From: Lacimicrobium alkaliphilum
GTDB lineage: Bacteria; Pseudomonadota; Gammaproteobacteria; Enterobacterales; Alteromonadaceae
Reading direction: 5' to 3'
DNA: 64,000 bases
Assembly: GCF_002591895.1 (NCBI RefSeq)
Contig: NZ_NISX01000002.1
Span: 1-64,000, forward strand
The translations under genes and the position numbers were made by a program. The notes under the pieces were generated by a model. That model worked only from the letters and a program-made list of their open reading frames with translations. It ran no database searches and was not told the origin of the DNA. Shown piece after piece: positions 16,008 to 26,063 of the stretch; position 1 is the first letter of the stretch; each line of letters begins with the position of its first letter.

Positions 16008-18890
16008 ATGACTAACGGCACAAGAATCGCCTTAGCGGTGCAGATGGGATTGTTTGGCAGCACCCTGCTGATGCCAGTATCCAGTGCGCAGGCTCAGGAT
16101 CAAACAGAAGAAGTTGAGAAAATCTCGGTCACTGGCTCGCGTATTCAACGGGTGAATATGGTCAGCGCCAGCCCCGTCACGGAAATCAGTGCAGCAGATA
16201 TTGCGATTACCGGATTAACCCGGGTAGAAGATATCCTCAACGACATGCCCGCCTTGTTTGCTGCGCAAACAGGTATGGCTGCTAATGGTGCAACCGGTAC
16301 CGCCACGTTGAACCTCAGAAACCTCGGCACCACCCGTACACTGGTATTGGTGAATGGCCGCCGGTTGCCTGCTGGCTCGCCCATCGCCGGCGGTATTGCA
16401 CCGGATGTTAATCAGATCCCGGCATCATTGATCGAGCGTATCGAAGTACTGACCGGAGGTGCTTCTGCAACTTACGGTTCTGATGCCGTTGCCGGAGTGG
16501 TTAACTTTATCCTTAAAGATGACTTTGAGGGTTTTAGTTTCGACTACCAACACAGTTTCTATCAGCACAAAAATGACAACAGCGCTATCCAGGAAAAGGT
16601 TGAAGCGCTGAATTTTGAGTTGCCGAACAGCAATGTACGCGACGGCCACTCCAATGACTTCTCCTTTATGCTGGGCGCCAATACTGCAGACGGTGCGGGC
16701 AATGTAACCCTCTACGGTACATTCAGAGACATTAAGGCATTACGCCAGTCAGGACGTGATTTCAGCGCCTGTGCACTGTTTTATGATGCCAACAATGAGT
16801 TTATCTGTGGTGGCTCGGGAACTACACCGGCCGGTCAGTTTACAGATTTTGATCAATATGCCTATGAAGTCAGCGGCCATGAATTTGTGCCCTTCACAAA
16901 CCTCTACAACTATGGCCCGCTCAATTACTATCAACGCCCTGATGAACGTAAAACCTTTGGTGCCATCGGCAACTATGAAATCAATGAATATGCTGATGTA
17001 TATGCAGAACTGAGCTTTATGGATGATCGCAGCGTGGCACAGATTGCACCCTCCGGTGCCTTCTTTGTAACCAGTACCCTATTCTGTGGCAACCCTCTGA
17101 TGTCGGACCAGCAGTTTGAAACCATCTGTGCCTCTCAGGGCCTGAACCGTGACGATACACTGCAAGGGGTCTATATTGGTCGACGCAGTGTAGAGGGTGC
17201 TCCCCGCCGGAATGATTTGCGCCATACTTCTCACCGCGGTGTGTTGGGTGTCAGAGGCATTATCGACGATAACTGGTCCTATGATGTGTTTGCTAACTTC
17301 TCCAACGTCAGCATGGTACAGACCTATCAGAATGACCTATCTACTACACGGATTATCCGGGCACTTAATGTAGTTGCAGACAACGAGGGTAATCCGGTTT
17401 GTCAATCCGTTCTGGACGGTAGCGATCCTAACTGTGTGCCCTGGAATGTGTTTCAGGAAGACGGCGTCACCCAGGCTCAGTTAAATTATCTGGTGCTGCC
17501 GCTATACTCCCGTGGTGATACCACCACCACACAAGTGAGTGGTTATGTCACCGGTGATCTGACCGAGGCCGGTGTTATGGTTCCGGGTACCTCGACGGGC
17601 ATTGGCGTAGTAGCAGGTTTGGAATACCGCCGCGAAGCGCTGGTATTTGCACCGGACCAGGGGTTTACTTCGGGTGATGGTGCCGGTCAGGGCGGCCCGA
17701 CCGGGTCGGTGAATGGAGGGTTTAATGTCAAAGAATTCTTCGGTGAACTGGATATACCGTTACTCGAAGCACGCTCTTTTGCCGACGAGCTCACTCTGGA
17801 GCTGGCCTATCGTTACTCCGATTATTCAACTGATAAAACGACGAATACCTACAAGGTTGCAATGGACTGGGCGGTTAATGAAGATCTTCGATTCAGAGGC
17901 AGCTTCCAGCGCGCTGTACGCGCAGGTAATGTGAGGGATCTGTTCAGACCTCAGACACTGGGTCTGTTTAATATGAACGACGATCCTTGTGGCGCGACGG
18001 GCACTATGTCACTGGAGGACTGTGTGCGCACCGGTCTGGATCCTTCGCAATATAAGGCTACCGGGCTGACCAGCCCGGCAGGGCAGTACAATACTATTAC
18101 CGGAGGTAATCCCAGCCTGGATCCGGAGGTGTCAGATACTTTCTCCTTTGGTTTTGCGCTCTCGCCCAGTGCCCTGCCGGGTTTTAATATGAACATCGAC
18201 TATTTCGATATTGAGGTGGACAAAGCCATTACCAATATTCCACAAACCACCATTATTCAGAAGTGCGGTGCCAGCGGGGATCCAACGTTCTGTAATCTGG
18301 TTAACCGCGGCCCCAATGGCAACCTGTGGGTAGGTCAGGCCAGTGTGACCGCCACCGATATTAATATCGGTTTCCTGGCGACCAGTGGTATCGATCTCGA
18401 AGCCACTTATGATGTCAGTCTGGATGATATGGGCACCCTCAAGCTGAGCCTTGTCGGAACCTGGCTGGAGAAGCTGGATAATGAGCCGGTTCCCGGTGAT
18501 CCAGTGATCGAATGTGCGGGCTACTGGGATCGGACATCCTGCCTGCAGCCTTCTCCAGAGTGGCGCCACAATCTGCGCGCTACCTGGACGACCCCCTGGG
18601 ATGCCAGCCTGACAGCGACCTGGCGCTATCTTGGCGAAGCCAATGAATATGTGGGTGTAAATGTGCCTGACGGCCCCACTACATTCAGTAGCCAGAATTA
18701 TCTGGATCTGGCTGCCACCTGGCAGGCCCATGAAAATGTATCGTTGCGCCTGGGTATCAATAACGTGCTCGACAAAGAGCCACCATTGCTACCCAATGCG
18801 CCAACAGGTTCGGGAAATGGCAATACCTTCCCCGGATTCTATGATGCGTTGGGCCGCTATGTCTTTGCCGGTGTCACGCTGACGTACTAA
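16008..18890 (+). CDS. TonB-dependent outer-membrane receptor
   Basis: The 960-residue protein has a signal peptide ending at SSAQAQ (about residue 30), a short TonB-box-like segment (EKISVTGSRI), a plug domain (VEDILNDMPALFAAQ; LNLRNLGTTRTLVLVNGRR; RIEVLTGGASATYGSDAVAGVVN) and a long beta-barrel ending in the aromatic terminus FAGVTLTY. Several cysteine pairs in barrel loops (CALF...FICGG, FCGN...TIC, KCGA...FCN) are typical of this SRI-type subgroup in Alteromonadales. Substrate cannot be told; peptides or oligosaccharides are common. The divergent LytS/LytTR pair may regulate it. Confidence 0.94.
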   Translation: MTNGTRIALAVQMGLFGSTLLMPVSSAQAQDQTEEVEKISVTGSRIQRVNMVSASPVTEISAADIAITGLTRVEDILNDMPALFAAQTGMAANGATGTATLNLRNLGTTRTLVLVNGRRLPAGSPIAGGIAPDVNQIPASLIERIEVLTGGASATYGSDAVAGVVNFILKDDFEGFSFDYQHSFYQHKNDNSAIQEKVEALNFELPNSNVRDGHSNDFSFMLGANTADGAGNVTLYGTFRDIKALRQSGRDFSACALFYDANNEFICGGSGTTPAGQFTDFDQYAYEVSGHEFVPFTNLYNYGPLNYYQRPDERKTFGAIGNYEINEYADVYAELSFMDDRSVAQIAPSGAFFVTSTLFCGNPLMSDQQFETICASQGLNRDDTLQGVYIGRRSVEGAPRRNDLRHTSHRGVLGVRGIIDDNWSYDVFANFSNVSMVQTYQNDLSTTRIIRALNVVADNEGNPVCQSVLDGSDPNCVPWNVFQEDGVTQAQLNYLVLPLYSRGDTTTTQVSGYVTGDLTEAGVMVPGTSTGIGVVAGLEYRREALVFAPDQGFTSGDGAGQGGPTGSVNGGFNVKEFFGELDIPLLEARSFADELTLELAYRYSDYSTDKTTNTYKVAMDWAVNEDLRFRGSFQRAVRAGNVRDLFRPQTLGLFNMNDDPCGATGTMSLEDCVRTGLDPSQYKATGLTSPAGQYNTITGGNPSLDPEVSDTFSFGFALSPSALPGFNMNIDYFDIEVDKAITNIPQTTIIQKCGASGDPTFCNLVNRGPNGNLWVGQASVTATDINIGFLATSGIDLEATYDVSLDDMGTLKLSLVGTWLEKLDNEPVPGDPVIECAGYWDRTSCLQPSPEWRHNLRATWTTPWDASLTATWRYLGEANEYVGVNVPDGPTTFSSQNYLDLAATWQAHENVSLRLGINNVLDKEPPLLPNAPTGSGNGNTFPGFYDALGRYVFAGVTLTY

Positions 18891-18906
18891 TCCTGCAACA
18901 ACTCAG

Positions 18907-18930
18907 CAGGCCACTCATGGTGGCCTGTTC
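18907..18930 (+). terminator. Hairpin after the TonB receptor gene
   Basis: CAGGCCAC and GTGGCCTG form an eight-base stem with a five-base loop, 16 bases past the stop codon. Only a short TTC follows, so termination may be partial and allow read-through into the methyltransferase gene. Confidence 0.55.
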
Positions 18931-18953
18931 TGTAAGCAGAACTGAGCTTTCAT

Positions 18954-20015
18954 ATGGCATTCCAGCGCCTTGACCTATACACCGGCGTTTTATATGGTGA
19001 CTTTATTATTACCACGCAAGCAGCAGATGTTATGTCAGGAAGCAACGCCGGTGCATGGGATGCCTACTGGCAAAAAGCTATTAAAGTCGGGTTCCACAAC
19101 AAGGAAGCTGAGCACCGCGAGATTGAGCAATTCTGGCGTCAGTTTTTTACCTGTCAGTTTGAGCAGCAATCACGGACTGTTATTCTGGAGCTGGCCTGTG
19201 GAAAAGGCGCAGTAAGTGAAATTGCACACCAATGCCTGGAAAAATCCAGCATCTGCCAGCCACCCAATCAAAATGCTGAGATTGAAGTCAGGCATTATTG
19301 TCTGGATTATTCTCTGGCCGCCGTTAAAAACACACTGGAAAAGCCCGGTCTTGAAGGCGGTATCGTAGCCGATGCAGCCGCACTGCCCCTTAAAAATAAC
19401 TCAGCAGATCTGGTATTCAGTCAGTTTGGCATTGAATACGCGGGTCGAAAGGCACTGTTAAATGCAGCGAAAATAGTCAAGCCCGGCGGCAGGTTGGCGG
19501 CCATTATCCACCATGCTAACGGACTGATTTATCAGCACTCCAAATGCAGTGTTAAGGCTCTGGAGCGGGTAATGCAAACGGATATTTTTCCATTAGCCAG
19601 GCGCGCTTTCACTGCAGGCTTTGAGGTGTTGAATGGAAATACGGGTCAGGAAACCTTTGTGCGCGCCGACAGCGATATGTCAGTTGCCGTCAAACAGATC
19701 ACTGCCCTGTTGAAACAGCAGGGGCCGAGTGTAGCGGATGGCATAATACTGCAATTTTATCGCGATCTCGGCGATATGTTTAACCGGCTCCAGGTCTTTG
19801 AGGCCAAAGATATTGCTAACTGGCTGAATAACATGGAAGACGACTTCAGCAGTCATCTTCAGCGTATGCAATCTATGCTTGATGCAGCCTGTGATAAAGA
19901 GGCCATGGCTTTTGAGTGTCAACAGTTAACCGCTGAGGGGCTTAGCATTGAACACTGTGAAGAAATTGCCAGCCATCAGGGCATATTAGGCTGGAAACTG
20001 ATAGCAAAGGCTTAG
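18954..20015 (+). CDS. Class I SAM-dependent methyltransferase
   Basis: The SAM-binding motif I is ILELACGKGAVSEIA (about residues 77-91), followed by motif II-like EVRHYCLDYS and the DAAALPLKNNSADLVFSQFG stretch of motif III/IV, then a KPGGRLAAI motif. The start is uncertain: 18954 gives 353 residues, while an in-frame ATG at 19032 (MSGSNAGAWDAYWQ) gives 327 and a more typical N-terminus. Both have weak ribosome sites. The target is unknown. It follows the TonB receptor by 63 bases and its end overlaps the convergent DUF1653 gene by four bases. Confidence 0.85.
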   Translation: MAFQRLDLYTGVLYGDFIITTQAADVMSGSNAGAWDAYWQKAIKVGFHNKEAEHREIEQFWRQFFTCQFEQQSRTVILELACGKGAVSEIAHQCLEKSSICQPPNQNAEIEVRHYCLDYSLAAVKNTLEKPGLEGGIVADAAALPLKNNSADLVFSQFGIEYAGRKALLNAAKIVKPGGRLAAIIHHANGLIYQHSKCSVKALERVMQTDIFPLARRAFTAGFEVLNGNTGQETFVRADSDMSVAVKQITALLKQQGPSVADGIILQFYRDLGDMFNRLQVFEAKDIANWLNNMEDDFSSHLQRMQSMLDAACDKEAMAFECQQLTAEGLSIEHCEEIASHQGILGWKLIAKA

Positions 20016-20227
20016 TCCGCTTCCACCAGAGCAAATCGTGGCACCCATGCACCTTCTACTTCAACCAGTTCACTAAACATGCTCAGTGGGCGTATCCACA
20101 GCGCCCCCTCACCATATAAGGGACAGTATACCACAAATTCCGTTTCGTCTTCACTGTGGCGGGCTACGCCCAACACCTTATAATCATTGCCTTTGTAATG
20201 CCGGTAACGGCCGGGTTTAACGGTCAA
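20012..20227 (-). CDS. DUF1653 family protein
   Basis: The 71-residue protein has the DUF1653 pattern: GRYRHYKGNDYKVLGVARH, then a middle strand region ending in YCPLYGEGALWIRPLSMF. No function is established. It starts with TTG, supported by a strong AGGAG eight bases upstream and absence of an in-frame ATG. Its last four bases overlap the end of the methyltransferase gene on the other strand. Confidence 0.85.
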   Translation of the reverse strand: MTVKPGRYRHYKGNDYKVLGVARHSEDETEFVVYCPLYGEGALWIRPLSMFSELVEVEGAWVPRFALVEAD

Positions 20228-20439
20228 ACCAAATACTCCTGGCGGATAGCAGATAGTTTAATCAAAATTTTGTTAGCTGCTCAGCGGGAACTGATAATGA
20301 GTGCAAAACTATTTGCAGCACTCACTGACATTCGTTGAGTCAGGGCCATGTCAGTAAAGGCATGGCAGGACACACACGTTAACGACATGCTACTGTCTCC
20401 GGATTCATGGTAAGACGCTAATGACCAATCAATCTTCGT

Positions 20440-21993
20440 CTACAAGCCCATATAGCGGGCTGCAAGGGCCACTACAGGCGCACCTGTTGGGGTGTCATGC
20501 TGCCAGTCACCCGCATCGACACCGCTGCCGGCAATGTCCATATGAACGTAAGGCAGTGGTTTATCGGCGTTACTGTCGTGATTAATCAGCCCTGAGGCAA
20601 TGCTCAAAAAAGCCATTGGAAACTGATGCCCCCGGGCCGTCGTGGACGAGGGACCATTGTTGGAAGAGAGCACATCATCGGCTTTTGTACGGGGTCTGAC
20701 AAAATCAAAATCTTCCTTGCGAGAGCGGGAAACCTCCCCCGGATCGCCCCAGATATCGCCAATATTGGCAAGTTTATCGCCACAGTGATGTTCCCGGGCT
20801 GCGCCATTTTCCACATAGGCTGTGTAAGGACCGTAAGCCATCGCGGCATGGCCGGTCAGTGTGGCAACAGAGAACAGCGTGGGGTCAATAGCCTCTTTGG
20901 CCTGCTCGCGCAGATGAGAGAGCAAGTCTGCAAGCACCAGCCGCCCTTCGGCATCCGTATTGCCAATACGTACACGCACACCGGCATGGCTGGTGATAAT
21001 CTCGTCGGCAACAAAAGCGTCCGAGCCAATGCTGTTTCGCACCGCACCAATCTCGGCCACAACCCTGATGCCTTTAGGCTGACAACGGGCCAGACACTGC
21101 ACAAAACCCGCAACAGCGGCAGCGCCACCTTTGTCACGGCTCATACCCGCCATATGACCGCCGGTTTTCAAATCTGCACCACCGGTATCATAGGTAATGC
21201 CTTTACCGGCAAAAAACAGGTTCTGCAGTATTTCGCCTTCTCCCGTATACTCCAGCCGGATAACCCTCGGCTGATGGCGGGGCGTATGTACCGAACAGCG
21301 GCCCACCGCATATAGCAGCGGATAGTCTTTACGCAAGGTTGCATCGTCACTGACGACTTCAACTTTCACTGAACTGCCTTCGAAGGCCTGTTCACAATAT
21401 TCTGCAAAGCGTGGTGGAGACATCCGCTCTGGCTCGGTACCACACAAATCCCGGGCCAGACGGCGACCACTTTCTACCGCCTCCAGGGCATCCATATCCA
21501 GTTTCCCTTTTGCATACAAACCAATACTTTTTACCGGTTCGATGTCTTCTTCGTTGAGGGCTTCACGTGCTTCCAATGGCTGCCAGAGAGCCTGACAGGC
21601 ACCGAAATAGGCCACTTCCAGGGCGTGGGTATACCCCTGGTCTTCCGGAACACCGCAGACCACCAACAGTGGATTACGACTGCCGGCGTCACGGGCCATG
21701 ACAATGGCTTTTTTGGCTGCATCACTGACCCGGCGCACGTCGTCAAAGCCACGGTCAAGGGGGCCGGTAGGCGCATACACCAGCCTGCCACCGGCGATAC
21801 CACTGGCAATCAGCAACATACACTCTTTACCTACTCTCGCATCAATGCGCTGATGAGAGGCAATGGTTTCTTTCAGTGTCAGATTGTTCAAATGCTGATG
21901 GTCCTGCGCAATAAGAATCACCGCGTCCCAGTCACTGCCACTGGAAATGGCTTTATCGATATTGGATTCGTTTTTTGCCTGGGGAAATGTCAT
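20440..21993 (-). CDS. M17 leucyl aminopeptidase family protein
   Basis: The 517-residue protein is a cytosolic, two-metal aminopeptidase of family M17. The metal and catalytic motifs are present: GKGITYDTGG, DLKTGG, SRDKGGAAAV and NTDAEGRLVLADLL. These keep the lysine and aspartate ligands known from PepA, though the usual KYDM block reads SRDK and DSGG reads DTGG, which marks a divergent clade rather than PepA itself. The C-terminus has GHQFPMAFLSIASGL. It is a single gene between DUF1653 and dinB. Confidence 0.9.
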   Translation of the reverse strand: MTFPQAKNESNIDKAISSGSDWDAVILIAQDHQHLNNLTLKETIASHQRIDARVGKECMLLIASGIAGGRLVYAPTGPLDRGFDDVRRVSDAAKKAIVMARDAGSRNPLLVVCGVPEDQGYTHALEVAYFGACQALWQPLEAREALNEEDIEPVKSIGLYAKGKLDMDALEAVESGRRLARDLCGTEPERMSPPRFAEYCEQAFEGSSVKVEVVSDDATLRKDYPLLYAVGRCSVHTPRHQPRVIRLEYTGEGEILQNLFFAGKGITYDTGGADLKTGGHMAGMSRDKGGAAAVAGFVQCLARCQPKGIRVVAEIGAVRNSIGSDAFVADEIITSHAGVRVRIGNTDAEGRLVLADLLSHLREQAKEAIDPTLFSVATLTGHAAMAYGPYTAYVENGAAREHHCGDKLANIGDIWGDPGEVSRSRKEDFDFVRPRTKADDVLSSNNGPSSTTARGHQFPMAFLSIASGLINHDSNADKPLPYVHMDIAGSGVDAGDWQHDTPTGAPVVALAARYMGL

Positions 21994-22083
21994 AGAGAGC
22001 CTCGCTGTCAGTGCTGCATAAAAACGGATGAAATATCAGCAGCTTGTTTTACCATCCTGATGGCAGATGACCCTATTCTGCCT

Positions 22084-23160
22084 CTAAGTAGTGTGGCACT
22101 CAAGGGATGGCAACTCGAGACACAACTGCTGACTGTCAGCTTCTGTTGGCAGGGTAACACTTAAACCCACCAGTCGGATTCCCCTGCCCTGCTGACGACT
22201 CAGCGCCTGATGTAACAAGGGCGCAAAAGCCGCCTTGTCTAAACGACTCTGGCGATGTTCTACGGTAGTTTGTACAAAATCGGCAAATTTGAGTTTTACG
22301 CCCTGACTCTGAATCGCAAGATCCGCCTGACAAGCGGCCAGACGCTTATGCAACTTCTCGAACAGGGTATCAACCACCTGCCAACACTGCTCAAAGTCGC
22401 GCACATCTTCAGGCAGGGTCACCTCTGCCCCGACTGACTTGCGCTGACGCTCAGAATTCACCCGCCGATTATCCTGACCATGAGCCCGCTGCCAAAGGGC
22501 AATACCGAATTTACCAAAGCGTTTAACCAGTTTATCGAAAGGATAGTGGCGTATATCATCACAGGTGTGTAACCCCATAGCTTGCAGCTTTTCCCAGGTC
22601 ACCCGGCCCACGCCAGGAATAAATTTAAGCTCCAGCTGGCGCACAAAACCATCCAGTTGTGCCGGCGTAACCGTATAAAGGCCATTGGGTTTATTGATGT
22701 CACTGGCAATTTTGGCCACAAACTTACAGGGCGCTACACCGGCTGAGGCGCTCAGACCGGTCTCGGCAAAAATAGCCCGGCGAATGTCTTCGGCAATCAG
22801 AGTGGCGCTCCCCTGAAACAATTCGCTATCGGTAACATCCAGGTAGGCCTCATCCAGAGACAGCGGCTCGATGTCTTCAGTGTACCGGGCGAAGATTTCA
22901 CGAATACGACGGGACTCTTCAACATAACGCTGCATATGCCCTTTAACCAACATCAGCTGAGGGCAACGTTTGAGTGCCTGCGCAGTAGACATGGCAGAAT
23001 GGATACCGTATTTGCGCGCCGGGTAATTGCAGGTAGCGATCACCCCGCGTCGCTCGGCGCTGCCACCGATAGCCAGCGGAATATCACGCCACTGCGGATT
23101 ATCGCGCATCTCAACGGCGGCAAAGAAACAATCCATATCAACATGAATGATCTTGGTCAT
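22084..23160 (-). CDS. dinB: DNA polymerase IV (Y family)
   Basis: This error-prone translesion polymerase extends damaged or misaligned templates. From the ATG at 23160 (MTKIIHVDMDCFFAAVE) it has 358 residues, as in E. coli; a TTG six codons upstream is less likely. Motifs include the catalytic DMDCFF, NYPARKYGIHSAM, SLDEAYLDVT and the helix-hairpin-helix FIPGVGRVTWEKL. QLCLEL near the C-terminus matches a beta-clamp-binding peptide. An LexA box was not evident in the short leader. Confidence 0.96.
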   Translation of the reverse strand: MTKIIHVDMDCFFAAVEMRDNPQWRDIPLAIGGSAERRGVIATCNYPARKYGIHSAMSTAQALKRCPQLMLVKGHMQRYVEESRRIREIFARYTEDIEPLSLDEAYLDVTDSELFQGSATLIAEDIRRAIFAETGLSASAGVAPCKFVAKIASDINKPNGLYTVTPAQLDGFVRQLELKFIPGVGRVTWEKLQAMGLHTCDDIRHYPFDKLVKRFGKFGIALWQRAHGQDNRRVNSERQRKSVGAEVTLPEDVRDFEQCWQVVDTLFEKLHKRLAACQADLAIQSQGVKLKFADFVQTTVEHRQSRLDKAAFAPLLHQALSRQQGRGIRLVGLSVTLPTEADSQQLCLELPSLECHTT

Positions 23161-23250
23161 AATGGGCAGAGAAACCAAGGGCTGTATTAATATACAGTTA
23201 TATTGCGGTAAATAACGGGAAAGTCAAGCCAGAACACCAGAATCCGGAGT

Positions 23251-24216
23251 TCAGCTTTTTATCACGACTTTATTGCGGCCTGATTCTTTAGCCTGATACA
23301 AGGCCTGATCGGCAGCACTGATCCAGTGCATGTGATCATCATGATGGTCTTCTAACTGAGCAATGCCCAGACTTACCGTGACCTGTAATGTCACCCCTTC
23401 GTGATTTATCGTTTTGCCCTGAGTGGCCCGCCTGATGCGTTCGGCCACCTGAGTAGCTGATTGTGCATCGGTATCCGGCAGCACAATAGAAAATTCCTCT
23501 CCGCCATAGCGACCGGGAATATCGGTCTCGCGTACGGAAGCCTTAATAATAGCGGCCAATGCTTTGATAACCTCGTCGCCTGCGGGGTGACCATGGGTAT
23601 CGTTAACAGATTTAAAATGATCGATATCCAGCATCAGCAAGGAGGCCTGTCCCTGGTTTCGTTGACAGCGTGTAAATTCCAGTTTGCAACATTCTTCCCA
23701 GAAACGCCGGTTAAACAACCCGGTAAGCCCGTCCACCCGACTCATTTGTTGCAGTTTATCGTTCGCCTGATTCAACTGCTGTTTACTGATCACCTCATCG
23801 GTCACATCGTAGACCATGATGCAAAGATGCTCTACTTTGCCACTGGGAGCCATCAGCGGGAACAGGGTGATATTCTGATACATAAGTTCACTGGCACTGG
23901 TCACCGGCCGATGACTGGCAAACTTAAACAGGTAGGGACGTTGTTCCCAGATCACAAAGGCGGGACTGTTGAGTTCAAACACCGGGCGTGTTTTGCCGAT
24001 AAACCACTGTTCGTCGATTTCTTCAAAATATTCAAATATGCGCTGCCCACGAATCGTTGCTGGTAATATTCCACTGTGATTGTGCATAAACTCATTCCAG
24101 GTTTTCACCCGGTATTCTCTGTCCAGCACCACAATCCCCACTTCAATGGATCCCAGCAGGTTTAACTGCCAGTGCATGGCTTCGAGTTCTGCCTGTTCTG
24201 CCGCTGCTCTAACCAT
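23251..24216 (-). CDS. PAS-GGEEF diguanylate cyclase
   Basis: The 321-residue protein has a PAS-like sensor (VGIVVLDREYRVKTWNEFM, about 25-145), a short coiled linker and a GGEEF domain with intact active site RYGGEEF (GGEEF at 238-242) that would make cyclic di-GMP. The first signature DGLTGLFNRR is present; no RxxD inhibitory site is clear directly before GGEEF. It lacks membrane segments. Its start overlaps the response regulator-CheC gene by eight bases, so the two should act in one pathway. Confidence 0.94.
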   Translation of the reverse strand: MVRAAAEQAELEAMHWQLNLLGSIEVGIVVLDREYRVKTWNEFMHNHSGILPATIRGQRIFEYFEEIDEQWFIGKTRPVFELNSPAFVIWEQRPYLFKFASHRPVTSASELMYQNITLFPLMAPSGKVEHLCIMVYDVTDEVISKQQLNQANDKLQQMSRVDGLTGLFNRRFWEECCKLEFTRCQRNQGQASLLMLDIDHFKSVNDTHGHPAGDEVIKALAAIIKASVRETDIPGRYGGEEFSIVLPDTDAQSATQVAERIRRATQGKTINHEGVTLQVTVSLGIAQLEDHHDDHMHWISAADQALYQAKESGRNKVVIKS

Positions 24217-25225
24217 CGATCACCTCACTGTGGGCGACCAGCTTATCAAACATGATATCCATGGAGCTCTGCGGTAACAGCAACAATAGATCAAAATGGA
24301 TGTCGTGCTGCTCAATGGAGTAACCGATCTCCACTGCGACTATCTTGTTCCAGCGTGACACATTGCTTTGCAGCAACTGCTCCAGGTCACAGTGGCGCCC
24401 CAGAATAATGGGGTGACTGCGGCTGAAATTCAAATCAAGTTGCTGCGACAGCGCATTAACGCAAGCCCCAATCAGAATATTGGAAACATCCATCAATGCT
24501 TCTACTTCGAGACGTTCGACGTGTTCTGTGGAAGGGTATTTAAGCAGCTCCACCATATTAGTAAAGTCGGTGTCATTGAAAATCACCAGCGCTTCGCCAT
24601 ATATTCCGGTACTGATGAAGCCCTGAGAAACCGCTGACACATGGGCTTTTTGCTGAATTTCTGCGATAGCCATGCGCAGTTCATTGGTTTCAATCTGATT
24701 GACATTGGGAATCGGCAGATTAATAAACACATCCAGCAACTGAGCCAGTTTCTCACCGGCCTGCCCCATGGCCACATTGGCCATTTCGCGGTACACATCA
24801 AGGCGGTCAATCTCCTCGTCCTGAGTTGACTCACGTAACTCACCACCGCCACTTTTACCACTGTAAAGCCCATACTGCCCCAACAACTCAGTCAACTTCT
24901 CGCTGTCTATAGGCTTAGCAATAAAATCCAGCGCCCCCATTGCCAGCATGCGTTTGCGGGCCTGAGGCTGCACATCACCTGAGACCACAATAACCAGAGT
25001 GGGCATATCACGGACACGGATCTGCTCCATAGTCTGATAGCCATCCATCACCGGCATGTTCAGATCCAGAAACATCACATCCGCCAGACCTTTTTCGATA
25101 GATTCCAGCGCCTGCTTACCGTGCTCTGCAAAGCTGATATTTACATCCCAGCCCTTAGGAATAGACCGCGCCATCTGCCTCCGGGCAAAACCTGAATCGT
25201 CACAAATAAGCACATTTGTGGTCAT
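24209..25225 (-). CDS. Response regulator fused to a CheC-like domain
   Basis: The 338-residue protein has a receiver domain (DD at 9-10, phosphoacceptor D54 in FLDLNMPVMDG, lysine in IAKPIDSEK) and then, from about residue 145, a CheC-family domain (REMANVAMGQAGEKLAQLL; EVEALMDVSNILIGACVNAL). CheC proteins dephosphorylate CheY-type regulators; here the two partners are in one chain. The domain contains MANVAMGQAG rather than a perfect E-x-x-N in its first helix, while the second helix keeps ALMDVSNILIG, so phosphatase activity is plausible but unproven. It is translationally coupled to the diguanylate cyclase that follows. Confidence 0.9.
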   Translation of the reverse strand: MTTNVLICDDSGFARRQMARSIPKGWDVNISFAEHGKQALESIEKGLADVMFLDLNMPVMDGYQTMEQIRVRDMPTLVIVVSGDVQPQARKRMLAMGALDFIAKPIDSEKLTELLGQYGLYSGKSGGGELRESTQDEEIDRLDVYREMANVAMGQAGEKLAQLLDVFINLPIPNVNQIETNELRMAIAEIQQKAHVSAVSQGFISTGIYGEALVIFNDTDFTNMVELLKYPSTEHVERLEVEALMDVSNILIGACVNALSQQLDLNFSRSHPIILGRHCDLEQLLQSNVSRWNKIVAVEIGYSIEQHDIHFDLLLLLPQSSMDIMFDKLVAHSEVIDG

Positions 25226-25227
25226 GA

Positions 25228-26061
25228 TCAGATTGCCACCGGCGCCTTGATATGGGGATGTGCCTGGTAATTCAGCAATGTAAAATCATCAATATCAAAT
25301 GAAAAAATATCCTTCACCTGTGGGTTTAACTTCATCTGCGGTAATGCAAAGGGCTCACGTTGCAATTGGGTTTGTGCCTGCTCAAGATGATTTACATACA
25401 GGTGGGCATCGCCAAACGTATGCACAAAATCACCCGGCTCAAGATCACAAACCTGTGCCATCATCAGAGTCAATAGCGCATAACTGGCAATATTAAAAGG
25501 TACACCGAGAAAAATATCACCACTTCGCTGATACAGCTGACAGGAAAGTTTGCCATCCAGCACATAGAACTGAAATAAGGTATGGCAAGGTGGCAACGCC
25601 TGACGCCCCATGGCAGCATTTTCCTTTGGCGAATACCGGGTATCCGGCAATACAGCGGGATTCCAGGCACTGACAATCAGGCGTCGGGAATCCGGGTTGT
25701 TTTTAATCTGTTCGACTACCTGAGCGATTTGATCGATGACTTCGCCGTCAATGCCCTGCCAGCTGCGCCACTGCTTTCCATAGACCGGACCAAGCTCTCC
25801 TTCATCGGTAGCCCATTCATCCCAGATTCTGACCTTATTTTGCTGCAGATAAGCAATATTGGTTTCACCCTGCAAAAACCACAGCAATTCATGAATGATG
25901 GAACGCAGGTGACACTTTTTAGTGGTTACCAGTGGAAATCCTTTTGCCAGATCAAAACGCATCTGATACCCGAACACGCTGAGCGTACCGGTTCCCGTGC
26001 GATCCTCTTTTTTTACACCATGATCAAGCACATGGCGCATTAATTTAAGATATTCCTGCAT
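25228..26061 (-). CDS. thyA: Thymidylate synthase
   Basis: The enzyme methylates dUMP to dTMP with methylenetetrahydrofolate. At 277 residues it is about 13 longer than E. coli ThyA because of an extra segment ([16 protein letters not shown], about 140-155) just before the catalytic cysteine C159 in [10 protein letters not shown]; this insertion is common in other ThyA clades. [24 protein letters not shown] and the [11 protein letters not shown] motif are intact. Only two bases separate it from the end of lgt, so it is translated from the same message. Confidence 0.98.
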   Translation of the reverse strand: MQEYLKLMRHVLDHGVKKEDRTGTGTLSVFGYQMRFDLAKGFPLVTTKKCHLRSIIHELLWFLQGETNIAYLQQNKVRIWDEWATDEGELGPVYGKQWRSWQGIDGEVIDQIAQVVEQIKNNPDSRRLIVSAWNPAVLPDTRYSPKENAAMGRQALPPCHTLFQFYVLDGKLSCQLYQRSGDIFLGVPFNIASYALLTLMMAQVCDLEPGDFVHTFGDAHLYVNHLEQAQTQLQREPFALPQMKLNPQVKDIFSFDIDDFTLLNYQAHPHIKAPVAI

Positions 26062-26063
26062 AC

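Noticed and set aside
18132-18731. 199-residue open frame opposite the TonB receptor barrel
   Set aside because: The receptor frame continues through to the aromatic barrel end, so this is a shadow.
20626-21315. 229-residue open frame opposite the M17 gene
   Set aside because: The M17 motifs define the minus strand as coding; the reverse frame is His- and Gly-rich, as expected for a shadow.
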